A stretch of 64,000 bases of DNA from positions 242,070 through 306,069 of the forward strand of contig PTEX01000310.1 in the NCBI GenBank assembly GCA_003342815.1, written 5' to 3'. Under the pieces are notes generated by a model. That model was given only the letters and a program-made list of their open reading frames with translations. It did no database searches and had not been told where the DNA came from. Positions 26,601 to 40,700 of this stretch are shown here, one piece after another (positions within the stretch are counted from its first letter, which is position 1; every line of letters begins with the position of its first letter). The stretch is from Eudromia elegans (lineage: Eukaryota > Chordata > Aves > Tinamiformes > Tinamidae). A program made the translations under genes and the position numbers.

Positions 26601-27523
26601 TACATTCTCTGTCAGGGGAGTGAGAGGTCTGTATCTGATCAGCAGTCAAAGGGGGAGAGGAGCCATAAGTCTGTTGGCCATGTAAGGATTTGTTGGTCAC
26701 AGTTTCATCTGCTGAAAAAACACCCCTGTATCAGTGCAATAAGATGGAGAGAAGGTCTTCTGTTCTTCTGAGAGAGGAACTTTCTGTTCCTTCCAAAGCA
26801 GTAAATGCAAATACTGCTATATGGGAAGCTTTGTACTAGTGCTGTGGAAAAAACCCTCCAGAGGAGCTGTGCTTCTGAACCGTTTGGTGGGGTCTGCTGT
26901 CCCTTTCAACTCTTACAGCTGGCACAGTAACTGTATTTCTTTTGCAGGCCATGTGGATTAGCTTGGAAACTTTGCTTTCCAATATAGTCATGACTCGCCT
27001 CAGATTAAGAAGAATCTGCTTTTCCAAATAGGCCTTAGAGAACTGGGGAGTTGGCATGAAGTAACCCTTCATTTACTGCAGGAGTCAAATGATAGGAATG
27101 AATATCCTTTTACTGAGTTACACGGGGGTGTGTATACTTGTCTTCTGTCACTTGGAAACATTTGCCCATTTGATAAGTTTATGTAGTTGTTGCCGAGCTT
27201 AAAAAAAAAAAAAAAAAAAAAAAAAGAGACCAACCTATAGACGAAGAATCTGGAGGAGAGATTTTGTTCAGAATTATAGCAGAACAGGGAAAGCAACAAT
27301 ACATCAAAGCTAATGTCTATTTTAAACTCATGTCAATTTTCAGAACTGAAAGGTTATGCAGGTCATCCCCCTGTGGATTTTCTTCACGGTTTCACCTTGA
27401 CTCCAGGTTTCTTATATATACAAGTTTTCTCTTTTTTTCCAGATGTGCAATTTAGATTAAATATTTTGTCCCGACTCACTTTGGTGTTGCACATTTTTGG
27501 TTTGTTTTTTTGTTTGTTAGAAA

Positions 27524-27661
27524 TTATGTTTGGCTAGTGATATTACTGACTGCTGCCCATTCTGGAAATGTATTCAGCTGGAAAAGTCTAATTCCCCATG
27601 TGTTGATTGCCACCATGACAACAACCAGACCAATGAGATTTACACCCAGGCCAGCTTTCAC
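27524..27661 (-). CDS. SLC13A4: SLC13A4 exon 16 (C-terminus and stop)
   Basis: Residues 589-633 and stop TAA (27524-27526). VKAGLGVNLIGLVVVMVAIN then TWGIRLFQLNTFPEWAAVSN and ITSQT. The last membrane helix is followed by a short tail ending in an N-glycosylation-type NIT, as in human. Acceptor TTTTTTTGCAG. Confidence 0.96.
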   Translation of the reverse strand: MKAGLGVNLIGLVVVMVAINTWGIRLFQLNTFPEWAAVSNITSQT

Positions 27662-30600
27662 CTGCAAAAAAAGGAAAAATATCAGAGCATGATAAATGAT
27701 GACATGACCAAGAGTAGTCAATGTGGAAGGAAGAAGGCACAAAAGTGCGTGGTGAAGAAAGGGCACGCACAAGCCCTTTTCTATGTGCCGTGATAATGTA
27801 TACTGATTTCTAGAGCCGTAAAAAACCCAAAGAATCTTATGTATCAAAATGCATATTGTGGGAGACTTCAGGAGGGATCAAAGGTATATGCAGCTTGTCA
27901 GGAGCCTTTTCAGTTTGGCACTTGGGCATCCCACATGGTCAGAATGGGAATTTCAACCACACATTGGAGGGTGGCTGCATGATTAAGTATGGAACTCTGT
28001 GACAAATCTCATTTCTTGTAATCTCCCAGCTTCCTCAAGCACTCTGTTCTTTAGACCAATATATTAATTTAAAAAACATGAAGCATAGGAGGATATACCT
28101 GATTTCAAGACTCACCATATCTTTAATCTGGCAGTGCCCATAACTGAAGACAATGGCATTTGGAGGATTGCCCACTGGCAGCATCACCGCAAAGGAAATA
28201 CACATGGTGACAGGAATCAGGGTATATAAAGGGTTGATAAGCAGCGCTTCTGACTGGAACGAGAGAGGAAGAAGAGAAGTTTCACTTAAACATTAGACCA
28301 CTGCTTGTAATTAGGATGAAAAGACCCTCTCTGCTTTATGTGATGATAATAACATTCTGCAAATCTCCATTTTCTAGCTTCTAAACCTAAGGGTAGATTC
28401 AATCTTCTTCTCATATTTTACTGTTGTGTAGTGGTAGGTTTTGAAGCTGGTAACTCTCCACAGATTTTTCTTGAGCCATTTCACACTTGAGGAAGGTGGA
28501 GGTTGCTATTGTTAGACCTTCCTTGCTCTCTCTCCCACTTGTTTTCCATGTCATTGTGTTGTTTCTTCTGTTTTTCTAATCACTCAGTGCTCTCTCAGTG
28601 TTTATCCAAGAGAGATCACAACAGATTGACATGAGGAACTTTTTTCAGATGCTGAAGATACTGAAACCTTTGTCTACAGTCCTTTAGAACTATGGTTAGG
28701 AAAATTAGGTGTTTGTGGTCCAAACTCAGATTGTGAGGAGAAAATAATGTTAGAAGATTCTTTAGAATAGTCTAAAGAGTAGTTCTTCCACTACAACCTT
28801 TCCACTACATCCCTAAACTTTGCATTTTAATTTGCATTGCTATAGACTTGGTCTATGCTAGAATGAAAGGGAGTGCTGACTTTGTTTCAGAGAGGGAAAC
28901 ATCTGTGGGCTTCTTTTACAGGCCAAAAAGAGAAATTGCCTTAAGATGGCAGATAAGGCCACTGCAGGTAGATTACTGCTTTAAATTTCCCTCTAGGAGA
29001 GACTTTCTAAGCTGAGCAGAGTTTGAGTCCATAAGCCATTCTAATGCAATTACTTATCTTCATCCGACCATATTTTCATATGTCGAGAGCTGTTCAATGT
29101 AGCATTCTTTGGGATAACTTAATACAACTATTTTAATAGGGAACCATGATTTAGTCTTGGTAAAGAAAGCTTCTCATTACATACAAGAAATTAAGACAGG
29201 TTTCTGTAACTGCTATTCCAGTTTAGAATGTACCTCGTATCTCATTCCTTTGCCTTTGTCATTAGTCTTAAAAGCATCTGTTTGCTTTCTGTGTTGGATG
29301 CCAGCACACTTACCAGGCTGCCTTTTTCCACAAATTTCAACCTGATACAAATTTCACTTCTATATCCTTTTCCTACAAGCACTTAGTAGGTGTCCGCTAA
29401 CTAGTGAAGAGCACATTTAAAATAACATTTTGAAGAGTATCCCAATCCGAAAGCTTTGTATTGGTTTCACCAAATATCTTGCTGATTTTCTCATTTTCGC
29501 CTTCTGTCATATTTAGATTATATTCTCCTTAGGGCAGGAATGTTATTCGTACTTCTGAGAGATCCTGAATGCTTTTTTCGGTGCTAAAATATGCTTTGAG
29601 GCCTCGTGGCTGGCAGAGTTGATTAATTCTCCTAAACCAAATACAACAGAGCAATAGCTTGGACTCTAATGCTGAACTCCATATTGTCAGCCCATACTTA
29701 GCCCTTGAAGCATTCCTGTAAGACTGTCAGAAAACAAGAGACTAAAAACGGCATTGTTTTTACTCACCATACTGCATAAAATAGGCAGAAAGATAGTTAT
29801 GGTTGCTGGATTGCTAACAAATTCTGTTACCAGGGACACCAAAATGCAGGCTAGCAGTGTTACAGCCCAGTAGGGAAGACTGCTCAAAGATGACATTTGG
29901 CGCCCAATCCATGTGGAGAGGCCAGAAGTCTGCAGAAAGGACAGAAATGTGAGCATTATTAAATATATTCCCCTTTTTTACGAGTAAACTAGATTTCAGT
30001 CCAATGCCTAATGTAATGTTATCCATAATAGAAGACACAAGTTTGGTGATAAATAGCACAGGGAGTTGGTAGGTACAATCTATAGAAAGAAGATCAGATT
30101 TGAATAGGCATAAAGCCTGATACTTTCTTTTACTTCAGCATGTGAACTAGAGTAATAAAAAGTAATAATGTGGCATAAAATCTAACTCTATACCTTGCAT
30201 CCAGCTGCTAAGGCATAACCACCTCCAACCAACACTACAATCTCCCAGGGCATGGTCTTCTGGAAGTCCTTCCAGGTAATGATTGGATCAAATGTATTAA
30301 TGTCTGCTGACCTTTCACCTTCTCCTATATCAAAATAAAACAAGCATGTAACATGTATTACACTGGCATTTTTACAGCGATCTTTGCAGACATCACACCA
30401 ATAATAATAAGGCAAAAATCCATGAAATTTATCTTGAGAAATATCTGTGAAATAAATGAGGAAGAGAATAGTAGTCTACTTCTCTGAGCCTGAGGAAGTG
30501 CAACGTACTGATTCCAAATGCTCTGACTTTCCCTTGACAGCTCTGATGATTTGATTAAAGCCTTATGGTTTATTGTATAGATATTTGAAAGAAATTCTTC

Positions 30601-33600
30601 CTTTACATATATTTTTGTTCTAGCTATCTATAGACTAGAAAGATGGAGCTACAATGGAATTGTTTTCTCAAATAAAGGTATTTTGTGTCTTCAGTAACCA
30701 GTAATGCTTGATAATGCTGATTTATATTTCCAGGTTTTATATGAGAGCATTATTTTTAGATACCTTAGGTTTATGTCTTTTTGTTGAATTAGAATTTAGG
30801 GATTTTTTTTCCTGCTAACTGCTACATGCATCTCTGTATAAGAAATAAACACAGAATCACAGAATAACTGAATCATTATGGTTGGAAAAGACCTTCAGGA
30901 TCATCAAGTCGAACTATAAATCCATCACTATAAATCCATATACAGTTGTAATCCCTAAATAAGGAATCTCTGATGCAAGGAAGATGTATTTTCATGCCTA
31001 ACTTCTGAAAGCCTAATACAGCAAAATGATTGATACCTCAGAGTGCTATGAAAATGTGAATGTGAAATGACAGTAATTATTACTGCTAACAATATAGTGA
31101 GAGCTACATTGGCAAAAATTTGAATGTTTTAGTCTGCTCATATCTAACCTCTTTTATACCTACTTGATGAGATTACCAGTGAGTTCCTCTATACAAGTAA
31201 AGACCAAAATATTTATTAATGTTTATCTTCAGAAAATTTTCCAAATCTCTTTGTTTCCTTTTCAATATGGAACAGCATTTCAGCCTTTCTTAAACCTCTG
31301 TCCTAGGTTTTGGTAACTCAGTACAGCCGCAGAAGAAATAAATGGTGGTCATGGAAAAAATAAATGCAAGGTCTGTTTGTTACCTGTTGGATGAGAATAT
31401 ATGCTTTAGGGAACCAAAAGGGGGTTTGATGGAGGAAAGGGTGATATAGGAGGAAATGGGATTTGGTGTAGGAAGGGATGGTATCAGAGGATAAAGTGAA
31501 TCCTGGCCTTCCACAAAAAGAAAAGTTCTGTTCCTGGGCCACTTAACAGAGAGAAGAAAAATATCATAACGGGCACTGAAAAATGTATCATATCTCATTC
31601 TTGCTATGTCCTTCTCACCTTTTTCCCTTTTTCCAAAACATGGCTTCTTTGCTGGGATCAGGAAAAGGAAAAATCCAAGAAATACGGAGACAGTGGCATC
31701 AGTCCGGTAGCCTTTTCTAGGAAAGAAACATTAAGTTGTCATAAAAATGCACTAACAGAGACATTCTCCAACAAGGGGCATGGTTCCAAGCAAATCATTA
31801 GAGGTGAAGATGTATTTCCACATCTGAAGTATTGGTAACAATCCTTAAGAAAGCCAGCCTTCCATATCAAGGAGACTTTTTTCCCCATTATAAAACTGCC
31901 TCCATTTAGCAATTACTAACATTGCCGTGAAAGAAAAAACAAACAAACAAAAAAAATGAGATCCCTTTTGATTTATGAAACTATTAAATCGGAGATATAA
32001 AAAATATTATCTTTACCAGAAGCAAGTAACAGTAAACACATTCTGGGTAAAACCTCAATAATCCTGAATGGCAAATCAGTTCTAAATTGTAACTTTAAAT
32101 AGTTATATTCAAAATGCAGTATTTTGAGGTGTGTGAGCTGTGATGAACTCCAAAGGACATCAGAAAATCCCAATGGTATAAATTATTTCTCTATTTGAAT
32201 TAGAATGAAAAGTTAAAATAATTGTATACAATAGAAATTGACAGAAAATTTCTCTTCAAATCATTTACCCTTTAATAGGTATTGTTTATTACAGTTACTT
32301 TTAATACAAGTTGCCTGAACCTTATTTGAAACAAAAAGGATATAATTGTAAGTCACTCTTCTGTGTGACATTTAATTGAAATGGAAATGTTTCTGATAAA
32401 ACTTATGCTTACAAAAAACCACATTTTCTGTCAAAAATTATTCCTTGAAGATAATGTTAAAAAACCCCACAGGTTTTAAATTTGAATTATAATATAGTCT
32501 ATTCCAAAAACATTCTAGTAGCAGCTTCTCTATGAATGCATTAAAATGTTATTTATTTTCAACTTCAGAATATAGTCTTTTCATTATCTTATAAGTTTGT
32601 TTATTTTACCTTCAGTAATTAATTCACCCTGTCCTGGCAAGAAAGAATAGTACAGTTTCCTGCTGTGTGTACAGATGAAGATTTAAAAACAAAATCCCTT
32701 AATTTTGAATGAAAGCTTTGGGTTTTACTGCCTTGTTGAAAGTGACTAAAGACATTTGGCAGTCGGAAGTTATTGCAGAAAGTCAGCACATCCAAGACCA
32801 TATTCTTTTGCTCAGGGAACTTCACTTACTTCTCAAAAAAAGAGGACCATCCTGGTACAAAGCCGGGCTCACGAGTGAACCAAAGCAAGGTCATCAGAAT
32901 GAAGAAAAACCCAGTCACCATCTCAGGATAGCTAGAAGCAAAATGAAACAAACAAACTGAATGTCAATTTGAAAATCCAAGAGCAAATTACAGAAGAAAG
33001 GAATTGGAAACTGGTTTCAATAAATGGGGAAAAACCTGTAAGTAAAATAGAAAAGGTCCCAGCTGATGAGCAACTAGACCCAATAAAGAATACAGCTAAA
33101 TATATCATTATCTGTATTTAGGTTTCAATGAATCATGGCAAATTTCTAAAGGAAAATATTTGTATATTCCTTTCATGTATTCACATCATTATCAGATGAA
33201 ATATCCTAGCAAGGTAAAACTCATGTTACTGTTGTATTGCAAACATTTTCTACTGTGTTGTTATAAGCTTGTAGAAAGCATAACAGCAGGTGACAATTAA
33301 ATCAGCACAAATATTTTGAATTAGTGGAATAAATACAAGATTAAAGGTGGCTAGAGAGTTTCAATGTATTACAGATTTAAATTAAGTTTGACTTTATAGT
33401 TTCATACTTAGTGATTCAGATTTGATCATGCTAAAAATCAATGAGTTAAAAATTTCAGCTAAACAGCACCAAAATATTTTGAAAAGGGCTGATATTTTGA
33501 GGTATCATCCTTTTGTAAGATATAATTCTTGCTAAATAATTTTTTCAACAGAGATTGCTTGTTACCACCAATAAGGATAATCACTCACTGGGAGGAAAGG

Positions 33601-34728
33601 AGTTCTTATGATGAGAGATTAGTCTTTGCTAATAGTGAATTTCTGTCTATCAGAATAAGTATGTGATGAATTGACACAGTGATGACAGGTTAGTATAATC
33701 TTCATGAACCAAAAGCAATGCAGAGGACAAAATGAAACCCAAAGAGGAAAATTTCTGACGAAGGAAGATGTTTTACCTAATATTTCCCAATTTCTCATAT
33801 TCTTCCTGAATTCTTCTCTCTGACATTTCTTCCCGTTTGGTCTTCTTCTTCTTGCTCACAGAACATGTCTCTCTAAAACTGAAGTAGATAGCACAGTGAG
33901 ATTAGAGAAGACATTCAAATGAAAAGAAGACGTAAAAACAAAATTAACATCTAAACAGCAAAATGAAAATTTTAGTCACCAAAGGATGTTGGGAGAAGAT
34001 GTGATTGGGGCAAGAACTGATGGTCATGGGAAAGGAAGTTATTGCGTGTGACCTTTGTGCAATCTGTTTTCACGACTTGTGAGAAACCCTGCTGGGGCAG
34101 TGCAAAGGTTGTGCATCCCTGAGGTGCCCTGACTCGTACTGACTGGTATCATGCAGTACTAGTTTGCACTAATCCACGGAAAGACTATGACACAGGTCAG
34201 CTATGTAATGGATTTTCTTGTGGTGGAGCTGTATGGTTTCTACTTGGAGCTCTTTCCACTTAAACATATACAAGGCCCTTTATGGCTTTTGAGCCCATGT
34301 ATGTCTTAATATTTGGGATTCATGCTAAGCAGCAAGTGAAGCTGTCCCGGAAATCCCAGTAGCTTTCATCAGCTGGCCATAGGATTGAGAAGGCCTCTTT
34401 CTTTACTTCCAGCATTCTCTAAATCAGACACAGTCAGTGCTGCTCTGACTGCTCTGTCTCTGCCACAAATGCCAAGGCAATTAGTGTAGTATTTTGTCCT
34501 GGTGAAAAATGTCAAGACTTTTATCTAGGAAATAGAAGCACAAGTGCCTTTTAGTGCTGAATACATTTAAATTTGTATTACATTTAAATGCATCACATGA
34601 AGACCTCAGTTTACACAGATTGCCTTCAAAATTTAACAAAGCCTGAATATTCAAAGCACATTTAGCTGTTCTTTGCACCACAGCTCTCCACTCTTCTGCC
34701 TCTGCTATACCAGGAGATATATATATAT

Positions 34729-34777
<49 letters not shown>

Positions 34778-37700
34778 TATATGTCCTATCATATATTTAT
34801 ATATACATATATACATATATGGACACCAGAATATTCTGTCATGCAGAGGAGTACGATGTATGTTGGGAAACTTCTGCAGCTAAGATAATCTGAAATAGGA
34901 TGCAGCATCTGGACTTCAGTGACAAAAATACATTTAGAGTGGAACATCCTGCGTTTCTTGCTATTTTAATATCACCTTCCTTCCAAGCCAGATTTTCAAA
35001 GGGATCTGAGTAGTTTAAGATGTGGATAGACCCTGTCTGATCTACAAAATGTCTAAAGCAGGCTTTTCATTTCCATTGTAATTGGGCTTCTATGCAACAC
35101 TGTTGTTGTTATCACAATTAGAATTGCCTTCCATGTCCAAGAATCCTTGCAAACCTTCCTATGAGACCTCAGGAAAATCCACGAGCAGTGGATTCCAGCA
35201 TTGGTGGAAGTGAAGAGCTACGCATGTTTTTAATCGTCAGTGACTCCAGTCTTCACTCTGCTTTTTTGGAATGAATAATTTGGTAGGCCTGTTCTCCTTT
35301 TCCTTTGATCTGATTTAGAGTCTGCCATGGGCTTTTCTAGGCAAAAAGCAAGCCTGACATATTGTTCCAGTGGGCTAAGTAACAGTAGAGTGCTGAGACT
35401 GTACTAACTAGGAAAAGTATGTACACCAATCACATTACTGGAATTCAATAAACATTGCATATAGGAATTAGGTTGCTGTTTCAACACTTTATATGGGTTG
35501 CCGTGCTTAAGAAGATTTGAAGGCAAATCATTATAGTCAAATCATTATATATTCTTTATTGAACTGCATTGAACAGGACTCAGATTAAAGAGTCTTGGAA
35601 TCAAACAGCACTTCTCAATAAGTCAACATTGCTTCAGTCTCTGGTAATCTCTGGAAAAACATTGATCAGCATGAGGTCTTGGATGCAATGTGGAATTTCA
35701 ATTATTATAATTTTAAAAAATGAGGATCATGTTAGAACCTGTTTTCTCTTAAGATTAGGGGAAAAAAAAGTCTGATTTACTTTCCCCTTTAATTTGGAAC
35801 TACACGGCTCAGAGGACTGAATGAGAGTAGCAACACATATATTGACCTCTACATTACCTCTTCAAATCTAGTCAAGGTCAGCAGGAAGCAGAAATCATTA
35901 TCATCCTATACATTGTCCTACGTGGTATAAATTAATTATGGCAGGTAAGCTTACTTTATTTAAACTAAATCAAATTAAGACTACTTTAATTCTGAATAAG
36001 TGCGTCTGCACCAGAGTTTAATGCACATTAACTAATCCACTCTAAATGCACACATTTAGTCAGTTTTCATTAATTTTGCTGAGTGTCTTTACTAAGAGAA
36101 GATGTAGTATAAATGGACTAGGAGACAGAGGTTTTTTCTTATTTCATCCCTTCATAGAGTCGGGGAGAAATTTGAGGAGTAACTTCTTCTCTTGCATTTT
36201 TTTTTTTCTGTTGACCACATCTGCATTTTTTCAAAAAGCCTTTTAAAAAGATTTTTGATCTACACGGGACCATTATTATAAGAGTCCAAAAAAAAGTGAA
36301 ATGTGTAATAAGGATTTCTATCAGCAATATCTAGGTACTCCATTCACAAGCAGCAATGCCATATTCTGTTGCCTATATATCTCTAATAAGGAACAAGATG
36401 GTCATCTTTAGTGGCTGTATATTGATTTCATTTTTGTGATTTGAGACCAGGAGAACTGTTGTTCTGCTTTTGTACTCCATACATTTCTATTAATCTGAAC
36501 TCACTTGCATCCCAAGAAGAGCCAATGCATCCAAAACCAAGTCAGTACCAACATGATGAGTGAGATGGGGAAACTGAATAAAAACCAGGTGCCAAAATTC
36601 ACCACTTTGGCATTTGGATAGTGACTGTAAAGGAAGAAAGTTGCATAAGAAATTGAATTGAAGTGTGTGCACACATACTTACTTATATACATACATAAAT
36701 CTGTCATGGTACAGTAGAAAGGTTGTATCAGGATTCATTTGAGACTGCAGCATTGCACATGCATAGCAAAGCCCCTTTCCAGAGCATGTCAATCATCTGA
36801 CCATGTGTGACAAAAGCAATAGAGCACCTCATACCCTTTAGAGCAGATGGCCTGAGTTGTCTAAACAGCTTAAAAAGTCCTTGATAACCAGAAATGAAAT
36901 CCTGACCTATCTGAGCTTGTCATGAAAACTCTTTTTAGGATTATGACTTACGATTAATGATTTCACCGAAGCTCTGTGTATCTTACCATGTACCACACAA
37001 ATAATAACAATAGTCTACTGGCCTCTAGCAAAGATGTTTGGTGTGCACTTCATCAAGGTCTCATAATTATAAGCAAGGTCTTCTTTGGAAATGCTGTGAA
37101 ATCCAACCCCTTCTGGTAAGGATGGGTTCCAAATTTAGTTTCCTTTGCTAACTACCCTTCAGTGAGAGAAAAATGCAGGACATCATGGTAGCAGTGGCAG
37201 CAACAGAAGATGAGAATGAGATCTGAGCTTAGCTACACCTCTGTGCATGAGGAGATATTCCAACAGTACCATCTCTTTACCTCTCCTGAAGGGGCACAAC
37301 TCCTGTCTTTGAGAGTGTTGGGTGCATATGACAAAATATTTATCTATTCATATAGTTGCTTCCCTCTTTTTTGAAGCAAATGTGCAAGGCCATGTTTCAA
37401 AATTTATTCATTTTTGCACTACCTGTCCAAGTAATCCAAGTACCACTAACTGTGTCCTAAGTTCGCTATCAGAACTAGCTTTTAAAGCATGCCGTGACAC
37501 ATGCCTAGAACTCTCTGAGATAGATTTGTGATATTTCTTAACATGCATTTCTTTTTGTCTTTTTTGTTATGCTTATATCATTTTAGTTTGTGTTTGATTT
37601 TTTTTTGAGTACCTGCTGTCTCCATGGTAACCTAATAGAAATACTCAAAGTAGTTGCTGAAGAAACTAAAATGTTACCATGTCTTGAGGAATGGTGGGAA

Positions 37701-40700
37701 GGATGTAGGATGTAGGTATTCAAGAACTAAAACTCCCAGTTTCAGTCATTAGGTCATTAGCCCTTACTAATAACTTTAAGTAAGACAAAGAAGAAAATTT
37801 CCCTTTCAAACAGACTATCTTAAATGGGTTTCCTAGGTAAATAACCCTCTTAAGAAAGCTTCAGAAGAGATAATGATGCAAGTTGCCATCCTCATACATG
37901 CACAATATCACTTACTTGTTGAAGTGTTCTAAGAATATGAGGCTAGTGGATGTTCCTATGATGGTTGTCAGTCCTCCAATGGTTGCAGCATAGGAGATAC
38001 TCAGTGAGAGGCATTTACAGACCATGTGGTCATGCCTGGATTGATACTGGTATTTAGTGCTCAAGTCCAGTTGTGCGGGCTTAGGGGGCAGAACCAATAT
38101 CTGAGCCTGTGAAGAGATATATTCACCAAATAAAACAATAGGTTATAACTGCAGCCCAGCCCACCCCGATGCCAAGACACTACTGTTTCCAGAGAAACAA
38201 GAGATTTACGTAAGAGGGAGAAAGTTTTTTTCTTCATGGAGATTATCTGGGATCAGAACTAGAAACCTGCACATGGGCCTGAAAATGTTTGATTTGTGGC
38301 AGGAATGTAGGACAAATTGTGATTAGACTTATGTTCATAGTTTGGCCCTGCTCCACTGGAATCTCAGCCGGATACAACAGCCTTTCTGAGCTGCAGAGTA
38401 GGAATCTATAATCCTTGAGGATTACGAGCAGCCACCAAACAAATGCTTAGTAGGCTTTTTATGCTCTAAGAGTCTTTAGTCAGGAAAGGAGTGTTAGAAA
38501 TGGTGAAAATGCACAATAGCAGTCTGGGAGGTGGCAAGGTGGGGGAAAAAGCTGCCAGAAAATGTTGCTAGTAAAGAAGCTTCCCTAGCAGGGACTAGCA
38601 AGGGCCCATGTTGGTAAATCAACCTGTTATATTGGAAATAAAGATAAAATATCTCAGGCCAAAATCACATGCCACCCAGGACTCTAATTTAGGATCAGAT
38701 AGCAAATTAGTCAGACAGATTTTTTTTTTCAATTGCCTAATTTAGATTTGGGTTATGTGGTAGATTTATCATCCTCATTACAGTATACCTGCTGAAATCT
38801 CCAGACATTAAAAGTGAAGTGAACTTATTATCTGCAAAGTAATCGCTGAATATGTATGGGAAATGGATTGGATATAAGAGGAAATTAGATAGCAAGAGCG
38901 AAGAATTAACCTTTTTTGGATTTATGAAGTTAGATTCTTTTCAACTATCAATGCAAATATGTGTGTTGATTTTAGCCTTGGCTTTTCTGATCATACACTT
39001 ATGGTATTAAGATATCTTGTAATTGCAGTGCAAATAACAGTCTCTCCTTGGACATACTCACAAACAGAAAAAGAAATATTACGATGGACTGATCTACTGG
39101 AGGATTTTAAGGGATATTGAACAAGACAAGAAGAAGGTGGGTACTAAGACTGAGAAATCCATCCTTTGAAGAACTGAAGAATGTAAGCCTGTTTTAGTTC
39201 TCGGTAGGGTGTTGTGTCCCAGAGGTTGTCAGATTTTGGTTTTTTGTTTTGTTTCCTGGAGAAGCTTTGTGGAAACAAGTGGGTAGAATAGTGAAATAGA
39301 AGGCTAAACTTATGAATACATAGTTAAATGTAAATGAATATTATACTAGCCATTGGGAGATATCTTAAGAGAAGATCTTCTGAAAATAATCATGATGGTG
39401 GAGTCTAAATGGGAGCAAGAACTGGCATAGGACCAAGCCATGACTGTTCTAAGGTGATGGACAACACTTCCTTGTGTAGTAGGTTACAAGGAAAAAAATA
39501 TGAAGCCATGATCAGCAGAGATGTTCACCTCTGTCCTTTCCCTCACCTGTCCTGGTTCATATCTCCTTACCTGAGGTAGATGCTGTCTGTTGTTTTTGGA
39601 CTTCACTGTTCCATTAGGGTTGGCTATCATGTGCATGCCATTCATATTCTATGGGGAAGCAATTGCCTTTAGTTTAGTCTTTAATCTATTCCAAGAGACA
39701 CTTAGGTTACCACTGATTGTGCTTTGTAAATCTCATATATAGTGGCTTTTCCATAAACCCAGTATAATTTTAGTTGTAAACTTTTTTTTGGAAACAAACA
39801 AACGAACGAACAAACAAACAAAACTCACTAAAATTTAAAGGTATAGGACTTTTTATTTTAAAATTGTTAGAATTTAGGCTAAAGTAGATATTGATACTCT
39901 CTCTTTACCATATGCTAAAATCTAACATTCCCTTTGCTAGAAGCCATGATTTTTAGATGTGTCTGGTTGATAAGCCACAGCAAAACCTGGTAATATGTGA
40001 CTGTAAAATATCATATTTGAACTTGCAAGAAACACAGAATTTGTATGTAGTTCGCTGTTCTGCTGGCTGGATCTCAAGTGTTCTGTCAAAATATAAAACA
40101 AACTTTACAGAGCAGTGTCCCCCATCTTGATCTATGGAATCAGACTGATAGGATAAATACCAAGTAGGATAAACTAATATATACTATCTGCCAGGAATCA
40201 CTCCTTCTGTCTGAAATAAAGGAACCACAATATGCGTGGCTGAGTGTGGTGTTTTGATGGCTCTTGCTTTACAAGACAGTGTAGCTTGGAAGATACAGAT
40301 ATTAGCTGTGACAATACCTTAGTCTGCATCAAGGAACTGAAGTCAGTGGTAGGAGCACTAAAAACAAAGAAAGGAAAATATACTTTAATAAAGCCTTGCT
40401 TCCTTTTTTCTCTCTCAAAAGGCACACAGGACCTGAATGGGAAATACAACATCTGTGGAAGAACTAATATCTATTAAAATGGCAAAGACTACCATTTTTT
40501 TTAAGTGCCTCTTATGTTGTATTTTGACTAGGTATATAAGAAGAGTGTTTATATTCCACAGTTCTAGCTCTAGCTGTGTGCCTATGTGGCTTCTACCTAC
40601 CTGAAAGCTGAAAGACACATTTCTGATGGTAAGGTCCTTTCCAAGCATGGACTCCATTCACAGCATACTGAACAACTGGGCTGTGCAGCACTCTCTCTTT

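Larger units (their letters stand above)
22760..27523. other. Convergent intergenic interval between STMP1 and SLC13A4 3' ends
   Basis: Contains the 3' UTR tails of both genes, whose exact ends are unknown, and a CR1 fragment. For SLC13A4 a minus-strand AATAAA (plus-strand TTTATT at 26409-26414) lies about 1.1 kb beyond its stop, and another is at 26139-26144. A 25-base poly-A run is at 27201-27225. No further gene was recognised. Confidence 0.5.

Noticed and set aside
27201..27225. 25-base poly-A run as the SLC13A4 or a processed-transcript tail
   Set aside because: It is poly-A on the plus strand while SLC13A4 is on the minus strand, and no retroposed gene body precedes it.
40586..40638. 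Candidate SLC13A4 loop exon on the minus strand reading SMLGKDLTIRNVSFSFQ before a GTAGGT donor
   Set aside because: Its length (51 nt) breaks the reading frame between exons 5 and 7, its acceptor has no pyrimidine tract, and extending it upstream meets an in-frame stop. The exon at 40318-40357 fits phase, acceptor and alignment.
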